Origin: Oerskovia merdavium
Lineage (GTDB): Bacteria; Actinomycetota; Actinomycetes; Actinomycetales; Cellulomonadaceae
Assembly: GCF_014836755.1 (NCBI RefSeq)
Contig: NZ_JACSQF010000002.1
Coordinates: forward strand, 119,405-183,404
Direction of reading: 5' to 3'
DNA: 64,000 nucleotides
A program made the translations under genes and the position numbers. Under the pieces are notes generated by a model. That model saw nothing but the letters and a program-made list of their open reading frames with translations, made no database searches and was not told where the DNA came from. Below are positions 27,565-36,091 of this stretch, one piece after another. Position 1 is the stretch's first letter; every line of letters begins with the position of its first letter.

Positions 27565-28209
27565 ATGGTCGGCACGGCAGCGGTCCTGGGCATGACGGCG
27601 GTCGCCCTGGGCATGGTCCTGACCCCCGGACCCAACATGGTCTACCTGGTCTCGCGCAGCATCAGCCAGGGGTGGCAGGCGGGCATGGTCTCGCTCGCGG
27701 GGACCGCGGCCGGGTTCGTGGTCTACATGACCCTGGCGAACGTGGGCCTCGCAGCGGTCTTCGTCGTGGTGCCGTGGCTGTACGTCGGCCTGAAGGTCGC
27801 GGGCGCGTGCTACCTCCTCTATCTCGCGTGGAGGACGCTGCGCCCGGGTGGGCGCTCTCCGTTCGAGGCGCAGGACCTCCCGCGCGACTCGCGCGCGACC
27901 CTCTTCCGCATGGGCCTGCTCACGAACCTGCTCAACCCCAAGGCCGCGATCATGTACCTCGCGCTCATCCCGCAGTTCATCGACCCGACCGCAGGCAGCG
28001 TCATGGGGCAGGGGTTCGTGCTGGGCGGCGTGCAGATCGGGGTGAGCGTGCTCGTCAACGCGGGGATCGTGCTGGCCGCGGGCAGCATCGCGGTGTTCTT
28101 GCGCTCGCGCCCCACGTGGATGCGCTGGCAGCGGCGCGCGACCGGCACGCTGCTGGGCGCGGTGGGGGTCAAGCTCGCGATGGACGCGCCTGCCCCGGCG
28201 ACGGCATGA
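27565..28209 (+). CDS. LysE/RhtB-family amino-acid exporter
   Basis: A 214-aa membrane protein with about six helices. The LysE-family signature is clear: MVLTPGPNMVYLVSRSISQG (17-36) in the first loop and LLNPKAAIMYLALIPQF (about 125-141). The protein exports an amino acid or derivative by proton antiport. A very good AAGGAGG site (27552-27558) sits 6 bases before the ATG. It is monocistronic and divergent from the SnoaL-like gene. Confidence 0.9.
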   Translation: MVGTAAVLGMTAVALGMVLTPGPNMVYLVSRSISQGWQAGMVSLAGTAAGFVVYMTLANVGLAAVFVVVPWLYVGLKVAGACYLLYLAWRTLRPGGRSPFEAQDLPRDSRATLFRMGLLTNLLNPKAAIMYLALIPQFIDPTAGSVMGQGFVLGGVQIGVSVLVNAGIVLAAGSIAVFLRSRPTWMRWQRRATGTLLGAVGVKLAMDAPAPATA

Positions 28210-28592
28210 GGACGCGCCGCGACCGCTCCGTCCTCGTACTCCGCGGACCTCTACGGCCCGTAGGGCGGCGCGCCGATCGTCTCGCTCGCCCACGAGGCGA
28301 CGTCGTCGGGCGTCCGGGCGACAGAGGGGCGGGTCGCCCAGGTCGAGCGGGTCGGCGGCAGGGACCGGTTGGTCCCCTCACGGAGTGGCACGCCCGCCGC
28401 GAGGCCCGACGGCGCCGCTCACCGCACAGGTCGGCCTCACCCGGGTCCTGACCGGGGGAGAGGCGTGGTGACGTGCGGGTGGTGCGCTCCGCCGTCGGGC
28501 CGAGGCCCGTGCCCTGACGACGATCCGCGGGCGCTGGTACGGTCGGCGCGCAGCCGGCACCGTCGCGGGCTCGGGGGCTGGAGGGGCACGAG
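28210..28592. other. Intergenic region with a likely promoter
   Basis: No convincing gene is seen. A probable promoter lies near its right end: TGACGA (28515-28520), a 17-base spacer, then TACGGT (28538-28543), about 50 bases before the next start. Possible short frames here have no ribosome site. Confidence 0.5.
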
Positions 28593-29138
28593 ATGGAAGA
28601 GGCCGATCGGGGGATGTGGACCCGGCTCGCGGTCCTTGCGGTCGTGGTGCTGGGGGCGGCCGTGTGGTGGACGACCTCCGACGCTGCGCTCGTGGCCCGC
28701 GGAGGTGAGGAGCTCGATCTGATGTACGACTACTCGTCGCTCGAGGAGCTGGCGGTCGAGACCACGGACGTCGCCGTCGTCGAACCGACCGGGGAGACCT
28801 GGACCGAGCACGTCAGCGAGGCTCCCTTCGTCGTGACCGAGCTCAGGGTCGTGAGCTCGGACGACGGCCCGCTGGTCGCCGACGACCTCATCACGATCCG
28901 TCAGGACGACGGGCGCTATGTCAACGCCGCGCCCGTCCCGCGCGCGGGGGAGCGCTACGTGATCTTCCTCGACCGGTCCGAGAGCGATCCGGGCGGGACG
29001 AGGTACGGGATCGTCGGCGCTCAGGCGGTATGGCACCTCGACGGTGCGCGGGGCAAGCTCACGACGCCGAAGAGCTCCTTGCCGCGACGGGTGACGGTGT
29101 CAGGTTCTGAGGGTGGGCTGCGCGTCTCGTCGCGGTAG
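28593..29138 (+). CDS. Membrane-anchored hypothetical protein (181 aa)
   Basis: A single N-terminal membrane segment (about 9-27, RLAVLAVVVLGAAVWW) precedes an exported acidic beta-rich domain. That domain contains ERYVIFLDRS and a repeated VVE/VVT strand pattern. There are no catalytic motifs. GGAGGGG (28580-28586) precedes the ATG. The last 39 bases overlap the end of the convergent MFS gene. The function is unknown; the extracytoplasmic location is inferred from topology. Confidence 0.65.
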   Translation: MEEADRGMWTRLAVLAVVVLGAAVWWTTSDAALVARGGEELDLMYDYSSLEELAVETTDVAVVEPTGETWTEHVSEAPFVVTELRVVSSDDGPLVADDLITIRQDDGRYVNAAPVPRAGERYVIFLDRSESDPGGTRYGIVGAQAVWHLDGARGKLTTPKSSLPRRVTVSGSEGGLRVSSR

Positions 29139-30362
29139 CGGTTCGCGCAGGGACCGCGACCCCAGAGCGAGCAGCGGTGCCGCGAGCGTCGCCCCGGCGA
29201 CGAAGAGAGCGACGCCCGTCCACCCCGCGTGCACCCATGCGACGCCCCCGAGCCAGCCGAGCAGGCTCGACGCCGTGTAGTAGAAGACGTTGTAGAGCGA
29301 CGTCGCCTGCGCCCGCCCCACGACTGCCCGGTGCCCCACCCACCCCGACGCGACCGCGTGCGCCCCGAAGAAGGCCGCGGTCAGGACCACGAGGCCCAGC
29401 AGGATCACGGGCAGCTGCGGGGCGAGAGTCAGGAGCGCGCCTGCGCTCATCGTGGCCCCCGCCGCGACCAGGACGCGGCGGCGCCCCCACCGGACCGTGA
29501 GGCTTCCCGCGAGCCTCGACGACACCGTCCCGCCCAGGTAGGCGAAGAACACGAGCGACGTGACCGCGGGCGACAGCAGGTACGGCAGGGCCTCGAGGCG
29601 GAACCCGAGGTAGTTGTAGGTCGTCACGAACCCTCCGATGACCAGGGCGCCGTTGGCGTACAGGACGAGCAGGCCGCGGTCGCGCAGGTTCGCGATCACC
29701 AGCGCGCCCACCTCGCGCAGGCTCGCTCCGCCCGGCGAGAAGCCCCGTGCGCGGGGCACGAGCAGCACGAACGCCACGGTCGCGACCGCGCACAGCGCCG
29801 ACACGGCTGCCAGGCCCGGTCGCCAGCCCGCCGCCTCGGCGACCGCGACCGCGATCACCCGCCCACCGAGCCCGCCCACCGACGCCCCACCGACGAACAG
29901 CCCCGCGACCACGGCCGTGTGCGCGGCGTGGACCTCCTCGTGCAGGAGCGTGACGGCCAGCGCGGGCACCCCGCCCAGCGCGACCCCCTCGAGGAAGCGG
30001 CCCGCGACGAGCAGCTCGGTCGTGGGCGCGAACGGGACCAGGACACCCAGGGCGCTCGCGGCCACGAGCGCGGCCCGCACGGCGCGCACGCGTCCGACGC
30101 GGTCGGCGACCACGGACCAGGGCAGGACCGCGAGCGCGAGGCCGAGCGTCGCGGCGGAGACCGTGAGCGAGGCCGTCGGGGCCGAGACCCCGAGGCCCGC
30201 CGCGACCGCTGGGAGGATGCCCTGCGGCGAGTAGAGCTGCGCGAACGTCGCGACCCCTGCGCACACGAGCGCCACGACCGTCCGGCGGTATCCCCGGGAG
30301 CCGCGCCGGTGGCCTGCCCACGCTGCGGGCGGGAGAAGGGCGGGCGCCAGGGTCGTGGTCAT
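29100..30362 (-). CDS. MFS transporter (YnfM-like)
   Basis: A 420-aa facilitator with 12 predicted helices. The motif-A-like sequence VVADRVGRVRAVRAAL is near 85-100, and RWGRRRVLVAAGA in the second half marks the repeat. It is similar in layout to YnfM/arabinose-efflux-type permeases. The ATG at 30362 is chosen because TAGCGT on the minus strand ends 7 bases upstream. The in-frame ATG at 30404 would lie inside the LysR binding region. It is divergent from a LysR regulator, the usual regulator-target pair. Confidence 0.85.
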   Translation of the reverse strand: MTTTLAPALLPPAAWAGHRRGSRGYRRTVVALVCAGVATFAQLYSPQGILPAVAAGLGVSAPTASLTVSAATLGLALAVLPWSVVADRVGRVRAVRAALVAASALGVLVPFAPTTELLVAGRFLEGVALGGVPALAVTLLHEEVHAAHTAVVAGLFVGGASVGGLGGRVIAVAVAEAAGWRPGLAAVSALCAVATVAFVLLVPRARGFSPGGASLREVGALVIANLRDRGLLVLYANGALVIGGFVTTYNYLGFRLEALPYLLSPAVTSLVFFAYLGGTVSSRLAGSLTVRWGRRRVLVAAGATMSAGALLTLAPQLPVILLGLVVLTAAFFGAHAVASGWVGHRAVVGRAQATSLYNVFYYTASSLLGWLGGVAWVHAGWTGVALFVAGATLAAPLLALGSRSLREPLPRRDAQPTLRT

Positions 30363-30369
30363 GCGCCCG

Positions 30370-30375
30370 ACGCTA
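30370..30375 (-). promoter_or_regulatory. -10 hexamer TAGCGT of the MFS gene (leaderless)
   Basis: On the minus strand the hexamer ends 7 bases before the ATG at 30362. Confidence 0.45.
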
Positions 30376-30390
30376 GGAAGCGCCGACTCT

Positions 30391-30403
30391 TGCGTCCAAT
30401 GCA
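30391..30403. promoter_or_regulatory. LysR-type T-N11-A box between the MFS and LysR genes
   Basis: TGCGTCCAATGCA is an imperfect dyad of the T-N11-A type, positioned between the divergent starts. It is the most likely LysR recognition site. Confidence 0.4.
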
Positions 30404-30421
30404 TGTGTGGCCGTCAACGCA

Positions 30422-30427
30422 TACGCT
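30422..30427 (+). promoter_or_regulatory. -10 hexamer TACGCT of the LysR gene (leaderless)
   Basis: TACGCT ends 6 bases before the ATG at 30434, which supports that start. Confidence 0.5.
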
Positions 30428-30433
30428 CAGCGC

Positions 30434-31402
30434 ATGGATGCCGCCCTGGACGAGCAGACCCGCCGCCTCCTGCCCCTGCTGCCCGCGTTCGTCGCGGTCG
30501 CCGAGGTCGAGCAGGTGACCCTCGCCGCCGCGATGCTGCGGGCCCCGCAACCCACCGTGTCCCGGGCGGTCGCCCGGGTCGGAGAGGTGCTGGGCGTCCC
30601 CGTCGTCGAGCGGCACGGACGCGGCATCCGCCTGACCGACGCGGGCCGCGCCCTGCTGCCCCACGCACGCCAGGCGCTCGCGGCCCTCGGTGCGGGCGTC
30701 GACGCGGTCCGATCGTCCGAGGCGCTCGCGCGCGGCACCCTGTCGGTCGCGTTCCAGACGTCCCTGGGCGAGTCCGTGGTCCCCGCGCTCATCAAGGAGT
30801 TCCTCACGGGGCACCCTGCGGTCCGCTTCACCATGAACCAGGGCGCGCGCCGGACGTGCCTCGATGCGCTCGCCGCGGGCGAGGCGGACATCGCCCTGGT
30901 CTCGCGCCTCGTGCCGGCCCCGACCGGTCTCGACACCCTCACGCTCTTCCAGGAGCCGCTGGTCCTCATGGTCCCGGCGGGGCACGAGCTCGCGGGGAGG
31001 ACGGGGGCCACGCTGCGTGACGCGGCGCGCTCGACGTTCATCACGCTCAAGCACGGGTACGGCCTGCGCGGGACGGTCGACGCGCTGTGCGCCGCAGCGG
31101 GCGTGCGCCCGACCATCGGGTTCGAGGGCGAGGACCTGCACACCGTCCGGGGGCTCGTGGCCGCGGGACTGGGAGTGAGCGTCCTGCCGCCCGCGCGTCA
31201 CCCCGTGCACGAGGGCGTCGAGCTCCGCCTCGACGAGCCCGTCACGACGCGCGACATCGGCGCGGCGTGGTCGCCGCAGAACACGTCGCCCACGCTGGCC
31301 GCGTTCGTCGCGATGCTCCGCGCGGGGACGCCGGTCGCAGGGGTGGGGGTCGTGGGGGCGCGGGCGGTCGGGGCGCCCGACGGCGGAGCGCCCTCGCGCT
31401 GA
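30434..31402 (+). CDS. LysR-family transcriptional regulator
   Basis: A 322-aa regulator. The N-terminal winged helix has FVAVAEVEQVTLAAAMLRAPQPTVSRAVARVGEVLG (about 19-54) and RGIRLTDAGRALLP (about 64-77). The effector-binding periplasmic-protein-like domain spans about 95-300. The Gly/Val/Ala-rich tail after 300 is probably disordered. It is divergent from the MFS exporter gene, with 71 bases between, and probably controls it. The effector is unknown. Confidence 0.88.
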   Translation: MDAALDEQTRRLLPLLPAFVAVAEVEQVTLAAAMLRAPQPTVSRAVARVGEVLGVPVVERHGRGIRLTDAGRALLPHARQALAALGAGVDAVRSSEALARGTLSVAFQTSLGESVVPALIKEFLTGHPAVRFTMNQGARRTCLDALAAGEADIALVSRLVPAPTGLDTLTLFQEPLVLMVPAGHELAGRTGATLRDAARSTFITLKHGYGLRGTVDALCAAAGVRPTIGFEGEDLHTVRGLVAAGLGVSVLPPARHPVHEGVELRLDEPVTTRDIGAAWSPQNTSPTLAAFVAMLRAGTPVAGVGVVGARAVGAPDGGAPSR

Positions 31403-31570
31403 GGCCTCGCCGTGGTCCCCGGCCGCGGAGGTCGTTCCCGGGTGAACTGCCGGGTGTGATCCGCGTCGCTCCCAGTGTCGGAGGGCAAGAACGACGGGCC
31501 GCGCGACATGATGTGGGTGACGGGTGACGCCACCGCGGGCCCGCGACGATGCCTCGAAGGAGTACCGCCC

Positions 31571-32125
31571 ATGACTTCCCTGCGCCGCCTCGCCCCCGCC
31601 GTCTCGCTCGTCGCGCTCCTCGCGCTCACCGCGTGCGGCACCGACACCGACTCGGGCGGCACGACGCCCACCGAGGAGAGCAGCAGCGCCGAGGAGACCA
31701 CGCCGGCCGAGGAGACGCCCGAGGCTCTGCCCGACGCAGCCGACCTGACGATCGAGGCGGGGGCCAACGGCGTCGACCTGCCCGACGGGATCGACGCGCC
31801 CTCGAACGGTGGCACGGGGGCGGCCTGGACCGCCGAGGACGGCTACCTGTACGTCGTGACGTTCGGGTCGAGCACGTGCCCGACCGTCGCCGAGGGCGAG
31901 GCGACCCTCGAGGGGAGCGACGTCGTCGTGACCTTCGAGAAGGTCGAGGACAACAAGCCCTGCACCATGGACATGCGCGCCTGGACCACGGTCGTCAAGG
32001 CGCCCGAGGGCGTCGACGAGTCGGCCGACGTGACCGTGAAGCTGGACGAGGCCGGGTCGGTCGTGCTGACCCCGCGCGCCGCAGCGGGCCAGGTCGGCGA
32101 GGCCGCGTGGGTCGAGCAGTCCTGA
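31571..32125 (+). CDS. Hypothetical lipoprotein (184 aa)
   Basis: A signal peptide with lipobox LTAC (Cys22) is followed by an acidic Ser/Thr/Glu linker and one compact domain with two cysteines (STCPT and KPCTM) that could form a disulfide. The domain has alternating strands ending VVLTPR. AAGGAG at 31557-31562 precedes the ATG. The protein is expected on the outer face of the membrane. The family is not recognised. It is followed by two hairpins before the next gene. Confidence 0.75.
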   Translation: MTSLRRLAPAVSLVALLALTACGTDTDSGGTTPTEESSSAEETTPAEETPEALPDAADLTIEAGANGVDLPDGIDAPSNGGTGAAWTAEDGYLYVVTFGSSTCPTVAEGEATLEGSDVVVTFEKVEDNKPCTMDMRAWTTVVKAPEGVDESADVTVKLDEAGSVVLTPRAAAGQVGEAAWVEQS

Positions 32126-32142
32126 CCTCCTGACGGCGCCGG

Positions 32143-32222
32143 CGGGCGGCACGGGCCGCCGCCCGTGAAGTTCGCGTGAAAGGGCTGGGCGCGGGGCCTC
32201 GAACGAGGTCCCGGCCCAGCCC
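32143..32222 (+). terminator. Double hairpin after the lipoprotein gene
   Basis: A short hairpin (32143-32150 with 32158-32165) is followed by a longer one. The outer arms of the longer one, GGGCTGGGC (32182-32190) and 32214-32222, pair perfectly, and its inner stem pairs with one mismatch. It ends 8 bases before the next -10 hexamer. Confidence 0.65.
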
Positions 32223-32229
32223 GACCCGT

Positions 32230-32235
32230 TACCGT
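32230..32235 (+). promoter_or_regulatory. -10 hexamer TACCGT of the S33-peptidase gene (leaderless)
   Basis: TACCGT ends 6 bases before the GTG at 32242. Confidence 0.55.
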
Positions 32236-32241
32236 TGCCGG

Positions 32242-33780
32242 GTGAAGACGCCCTCCCGCCGCACGTCAGCGCTGTCCGCTGCGACGCTCGCCCTCGCCCT
32301 GCTGCTCGGCGCGTGCGCCCCCTCGCCCAAGGTGCAGAGCCCCGCACAGACTGCGTCGTCGGGTTCGACGGGAACCGGGGAGGAGGTGCCCGCAGAGCTC
32401 GCCGAGTTCTACGGCCAGACCCTCCAGTGGGAGGACTGCGGTGGCGGGTTCGAGTGCACGACCGCGATCGCACCGCTGAGCTGGAAGGACCCCGAGCAGG
32501 GCACGATCGAGCTCGCGCTCAAGCGGCTGCCGGCCGAGGGCGAGAAGATCGGGTCGCTGCTGACGAACCCCGGGGGGCCGGGCGGCTCGGGCGTCGAGTA
32601 CATCACGAGCGCCGCCGCCGGGATCGGGGAGCCCGTGCGCGAGGCCTACGACCTGATCGGGTTCGACCCGCGCGGCGTCGGGTCCTCGACGCCCGTGGTC
32701 TGCCTCGACGACGCGGCCAAGGACGAGTCGCTCTCTCGCTCGTTCGAGGACAGCGACGAGGGGCGCGCCGCGATGGCCGCCGACCTCAAGGCATGGGCCG
32801 ATGCGTGCGCCCAGAACACCGGAGACCTCCTGGGCAACGTCGACACCCAGAGCGCCGCGCGCGACATGGACATGCTGCGCGCGGTCCTGGGGGACTCGAC
32901 GCTCAACTACCTCGGCTTCTCCTACGGGACCCAGCTCGGCGCCACCTACGCGGGCCTGTACCCGGAGAAGGTCGGGCGCATGGTGCTCGACGGCGCGATC
33001 GACACCACGCTGTCCTCCGACGAGATCGGGGCGCAGCAGGCCGTCGGCTTCGAGAACGCCCTGCGCGCCTACGTCGAGGACTGCCAGGGCGGCAAGGACT
33101 GCCCGCTCACGGGGACCGTCGACGACGGCATGGCGCAGATCCGCGCGTTCCTGGACCAGGTCGGCGAGCGGCCCCTCAAGACGAGCAGCGACCGACGCCT
33201 GACGCAGACGCTCGCGTTCTACGGGATCGCGCTGCCGCTCTACAACAACGAGAACTGGTACGCGCTGACGGCCGCCCTCGACGCCGCGATCAACGGCAAC
33301 GACGGCACCATGCTGCTGAGCTTCGCGGACCTCTACAACAGCCGCAACACCGACGGGACCTTCAGCGACAACTCGGCCGAGGCCTTCCGGGCCGTCAACT
33401 GCCTCGACGCGCGCGGCAACCCCGACCCCGAGTTCATGAAGGAGCAGGCCGCCCAGATCGAGGAGGCCGCCCCGACCATGGGCTCGTTCTTCACCTACGG
33501 CGGCATGGCGTGCGTCGACTGGGCCTACCCGGTCGCGGACCAGGAGTTCGACCTGCACGCCGAAGGTGCTGCGCCCATCGTCGTGATCGGGACCACGAAC
33601 GACCCCGCGACCCCCTACGTCTGGGCCGAGGGCCTGGCCAAGGCGCTCGACTCGGGCGTGCTGCTCACGTGGGAGGGCGAGGGGCACACGGCCTACGGCC
33701 GCTCGAACGCGTGCCTCGAGGACGCGGTGGACGCGTACCTGGTCGACGGGAAGGTCCCCGAGGACGGGAAGGTCTGCTGA
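32242..33780 (+). CDS. Secreted alpha/beta hydrolase, tripeptidyl-aminopeptidase (TAP/S33) type, lipoprotein
   Basis: A 512-aa exported enzyme with lipobox LLGAC near residue 24. The catalytic core carries the oxyanion segment NPGGPGGSG, the nucleophile elbow GFSYGTQLG, and the acid and His in the C-terminal TAP-like domain (IGTTNDPATPY and GEGHTAYG). This is the layout of the SCO7095/mycobacterial Hip1-like peptidases that trim peptides outside the cell. The GTG start follows from the -10 hexamer and is needed for the signal peptide. The gene is monocistronic. Confidence 0.88.
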   Translation: MKTPSRRTSALSAATLALALLLGACAPSPKVQSPAQTASSGSTGTGEEVPAELAEFYGQTLQWEDCGGGFECTTAIAPLSWKDPEQGTIELALKRLPAEGEKIGSLLTNPGGPGGSGVEYITSAAAGIGEPVREAYDLIGFDPRGVGSSTPVVCLDDAAKDESLSRSFEDSDEGRAAMAADLKAWADACAQNTGDLLGNVDTQSAARDMDMLRAVLGDSTLNYLGFSYGTQLGATYAGLYPEKVGRMVLDGAIDTTLSSDEIGAQQAVGFENALRAYVEDCQGGKDCPLTGTVDDGMAQIRAFLDQVGERPLKTSSDRRLTQTLAFYGIALPLYNNENWYALTAALDAAINGNDGTMLLSFADLYNSRNTDGTFSDNSAEAFRAVNCLDARGNPDPEFMKEQAAQIEEAAPTMGSFFTYGGMACVDWAYPVADQEFDLHAEGAAPIVVIGTTNDPATPYVWAEGLAKALDSGVLLTWEGEGHTAYGRSNACLEDAVDAYLVDGKVPEDGKVC

Positions 33781-33894
33781 GTGCTGGCGGCGTCCGGCGG
33801 CGGGTACGACGGGCTCGGGGGGCGTCCCCTGCGGCTCCGGCGGGCTCTGACGGGCGCCGGGAGGAGCCTGCCCGACGCCGTCGCGGAGGTCGGT

Positions 33895-33924
33895 TTGTCT
33901 CGACGCCCTCGCGTTGGGTACAGT
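33895..33924 (+). promoter_or_regulatory. Promoter of the tRNA-Thr gene
   Basis: TTGTCT (33895-33900), an 18-base spacer and TACAGT (33919-33924) form a good housekeeping-sigma promoter, about 50 bases before the mature tRNA end. Confidence 0.6.
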
Positions 33925-33973
33925 AGCGACGCTTGCTGAAACGGAGCGCCGCAAGGCGAGACGTCCGGTACGC

Positions 33974-34046
33974 GCCGCCTTAGCTCAGTCGGTAGAGCGT
34001 CTCACTCGTAATGAGAAGGTCAACAGTTCGATTCTGTTAGGCGGCT
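33974..34046 (+). tRNA. tRNA-Thr (anticodon CGU)
   Basis: A complete 73-base cloverleaf. The acceptor GCCGCCT (33974-33980) pairs with AGGCGGC (34039-34045), with discriminator T at 34046. The D arm has GCTC/GAGC. The anticodon stem is TCTCA/TGAGA around loop CTCGTAA, which gives CGT. The T arm AACAG-TTCGATT-CTGTT is intact. The 3' CCA is not encoded. It reads ACG codons. Confidence 0.95.
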
Positions 34047-34053
34047 CAGACAG

Positions 34054-34086
34054 GAAGGCCCGGAACCTCAACGGTTCCGGGCCTTC
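34054..34086 (+). terminator. tRNA-Thr terminator hairpin
   Basis: Perfect 14-base arms at 34054-34067 and 34073-34086 with a 5-base loop. Confidence 0.85.
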
Positions 34087-34297
34087 TGCGTTGTCCGGAC
34101 AGGTGCTCTGGACCTGCTCGGGGCTACAGGCAGCCGCCCGCGACCCGGGTGACCGCAGCAGTACCTGGCGACGCCTGCCTGGCGACGTCTCGCCGGAGAT
34201 CTCTCGACGCCGAGGTCCGTGAGGCCGCCGAAGCCTGGACGGAGGCGTCGCGCTGACGGACAGGGCGGCCCCGGCCCGACCCTCGCGAGCCACCACC

Positions 34298-34303
34298 TAG
34301 GCT
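34298..34303 (+). promoter_or_regulatory. -10 hexamer TAGGCT of def (leaderless)
   Basis: TAGGCT ends 6 bases before the ATG at 34310. Confidence 0.5.
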
Positions 34304-34309
34304 TGTCCC

Positions 34310-34993
34310 ATGTTCACCTTCGGCCGTCGTCGCCCCGTCACCTACGTCCTGGGCCAGCCGGTCAAGAGCTTCCCGGAGATCGCTCCCCAGGTCGAGCGCG
34401 GCAACATCCTGCGCATCACAGAGATCGGCGAGCCGGTCCTGCACACCCCGTGCCGTGAGGTGACCGAGTTCGGCACGCCCGAGCTCGCGCAGCTCGTCGA
34501 CGACATGTTCACGACGATGTTCGTCGCGGAGGGGGTGGGCCTCGCGGGGCCGCAGGTCGGGGTGGACCTCCGGATCTTCGTCTACGACGTCGAGGACGAG
34601 AACGAGGACCGCCACGTCGGGCACGTCGTCAACCCCGTGCTCGAGGTCTTCGACGGCCCGGGTGACGAGATCGAGGAGAGCGACGAGGGCTGCCTCTCGA
34701 TCCCCGGCGCCTACTCGCCGCTGGCCCGCCCCGTGAAGGCGACCGTCCGCGGGTTCGACCAGCACGGCAACCCCGTCGAGCTCACGGGCACGCACTTCTT
34801 CGGCCGTGCCCTCCAGCACGAGGCCCAGCACCTCGACGGCACCCTCTACTTCGACCACCTGGCGCCCGCCGCCCAGGAGGCCGTGATCGCCGAGATGCAC
34901 CAGGAACGCCCCGGCATCCTGGAGGAGCGCCGCGAGCTGTCCGACGCCCTGGGCAAGGCTCCCGCCGAGTACCCGGCCGAGCCTCTGCGCTGA
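34310..34993 (+). CDS. def: Peptide deformylase
   Basis: A 227-aa metalloenzyme removing the formyl group from nascent proteins. Motif 1 is GVGLAGPQ (75-82; the usual second Ala is Gly here). Motif 2 is EGCLS with metal ligand Cys128, and motif 3 is QHEAQH with ligands His170 and His174 and catalytic Glu171. A 30-residue N-terminal extension precedes the core (KSFPEIAPQVERGNILRI), longer than in E. coli. The start is supported by the -10 hexamer. No fmt gene is adjacent. Confidence 0.95.
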   Translation: MFTFGRRRPVTYVLGQPVKSFPEIAPQVERGNILRITEIGEPVLHTPCREVTEFGTPELAQLVDDMFTTMFVAEGVGLAGPQVGVDLRIFVYDVEDENEDRHVGHVVNPVLEVFDGPGDEIEESDEGCLSIPGAYSPLARPVKATVRGFDQHGNPVELTGTHFFGRALQHEAQHLDGTLYFDHLAPAAQEAVIAEMHQERPGILEERRELSDALGKAPAEYPAEPLR

Positions 34994-35059
34994 GAGCTGC
35001 CCGTCCGGGCGGGCCTCCGCCCAGGTCGCTCGGCCGGCCGGACCGGGCCGGTCGAACCC

Positions 35060-35137
35060 GAACGCACGGGAGCCCCCGCCCGGGGCCGCAGCAGAGGGCT
35101 CTGCGGACGGCTCCCAGGCGGGGGCTCCCGTGCGTTC
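35060..35137. terminator. Bidirectional hairpin between def and the LAxTG protein gene
   Basis: Perfect 21-base arms at 35060-35080 and 35117-35137 between convergent genes. An inner stem around 35086-35106 adds pairing. Confidence 0.85.
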
Positions 35138-35143
35138 GGTGGG

Positions 35144-35905
35144 TCAGCCGCGCTGCACGCGACGGCCGACGAGCACCGCGCCGACGCCGGCGGCGAGCAG
35201 GGCTGCGGCACCGGCGGCGATCAGCATCGCGTTCGAGCCGGTGGCGGCCAGGCCGTCCTCCTTCTCCGCGGAGACCGAGTTCGACACGAGCGCGGCACCC
35301 TCGAGGTTCACCGGGTCGGCGGCGTCGGACACGGGGACCTCGGTCGTCTCGCGGGGGACGGTGATGGGCTCGTCGGGCTCGCCGTCTGCGGCCGGGGGCG
35401 TGGTGACCTCGTCCGGGCCCTTGGGGGTCCCAGGGACGGCGGGGCTCTCCTCGTCGGTCGGGAGCTCGGCGCCCGGGACCACGGGGACCAGCGGGGTGCC
35501 AGGCGTCTCGGGAGTCGTCTTGTCGGTCGTGCAGACGGGCTTCTGCCCGCCCTCTCCGAAGTGCTCGTCGTACTCGGCGACCTGGACCCAGGTCACGCAG
35601 TAGCCGTCGGGGAACGCGGTGGCGGCACCGTTGAAGTCGTAGAAGCTCGTGCCGATGTACTTGCCGGACGGCCGGTTGTTGAGCGACTCGAAGTGGGTGC
35701 CGAAGCTCCGGGACCCGGTCCCGTCGAGTGCCGTCGCTCGGTAGTTCACGTGACCGCCGTCGACGTAGGTCGTGCCCGTCGGCAGCGTCACGCCCGCGGC
35801 GGTCACGGTGTACGGGGTCGGGGCGTCGGAGCCGCCGGCGAACGCGATCGCGGGGGTGGCCGCGAGGATCGCTGTCGTCAGGAGTGCGACGGGTACTGCG
35901 CGCAT
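35144..35905 (-). CDS. Secreted LAxTG (sortase-E-type) wall protein
   Basis: A 253-aa exported protein. A signal peptide (about 1-23, ending AIAFA) is followed by a compact domain (about 28-125) with one Cys pair (GYCVTW and KPVCTT). A long Pro/Thr/Glu linker then leads to the sorting signal LAATG at 219-223, followed by a hydrophobic helix and GRRVQRG. The ATG at 35905 is used; a TTG directly before it is an alternative. The function of the N-terminal domain is unknown. It is the second LAxTG protein in the window. Confidence 0.82.
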   Translation of the reverse strand: MRAVPVALLTTAILAATPAIAFAGGSDAPTPYTVTAAGVTLPTGTTYVDGGHVNYRATALDGTGSRSFGTHFESLNNRPSGKYIGTSFYDFNGAATAFPDGYCVTWVQVAEYDEHFGEGGQKPVCTTDKTTPETPGTPLVPVVPGAELPTDEESPAVPGTPKGPDEVTTPPAADGEPDEPITVPRETTEVPVSDAADPVNLEGAALVSNSVSAEKEDGLAATGSNAMLIAAGAAALLAAGVGAVLVGRRVQRG

Positions 35906-35971
35906 CAAGGAGGACCTTTCCGGGGGGTGGGGTGCCCTCGGCTCAGGGGGTTCGAGCGGGGCTGGCCAGAT

Positions 35972-35994
35972 ACTGAACTGGACGGTTGTTCAGT
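35972..35994. promoter_or_regulatory. Operator-like dyad beside the LAxTG promoter
   Basis: Seven-base perfect arms ACTGAAC and GTTCAGT are separated by 9 bases, directly downstream of the minus-strand hexamer TACGGT. The position suits a repressor. Confidence 0.45.
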
Positions 35995-36077
35995 TCACCG
36001 TACTCTTCCGACATGCCTGTCTCCACTACCCAAACCGGACATGTGAGCGTTAAAGGTACCGCTCACCCGGGTGAATG

Positions 36078-36091
36078 TGGAAGCGCTGCCA
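36078..36091. promoter_or_regulatory. CebR/LacI-type operator-like box
   Basis: TGGAAGCGCTGCCA differs at two positions from the cellobiose-repressor consensus TGGGAGCGCTCCCA known from actinobacterial glycoside-hydrolase promoters. It sits about 170 bases before the LAxTG gene. Confidence 0.4.

Noticed and set aside
33914..34222. Short frame spanning the tRNA gene
   Set aside because: It overlaps the tRNA-Thr and its terminator and has no ribosome site.
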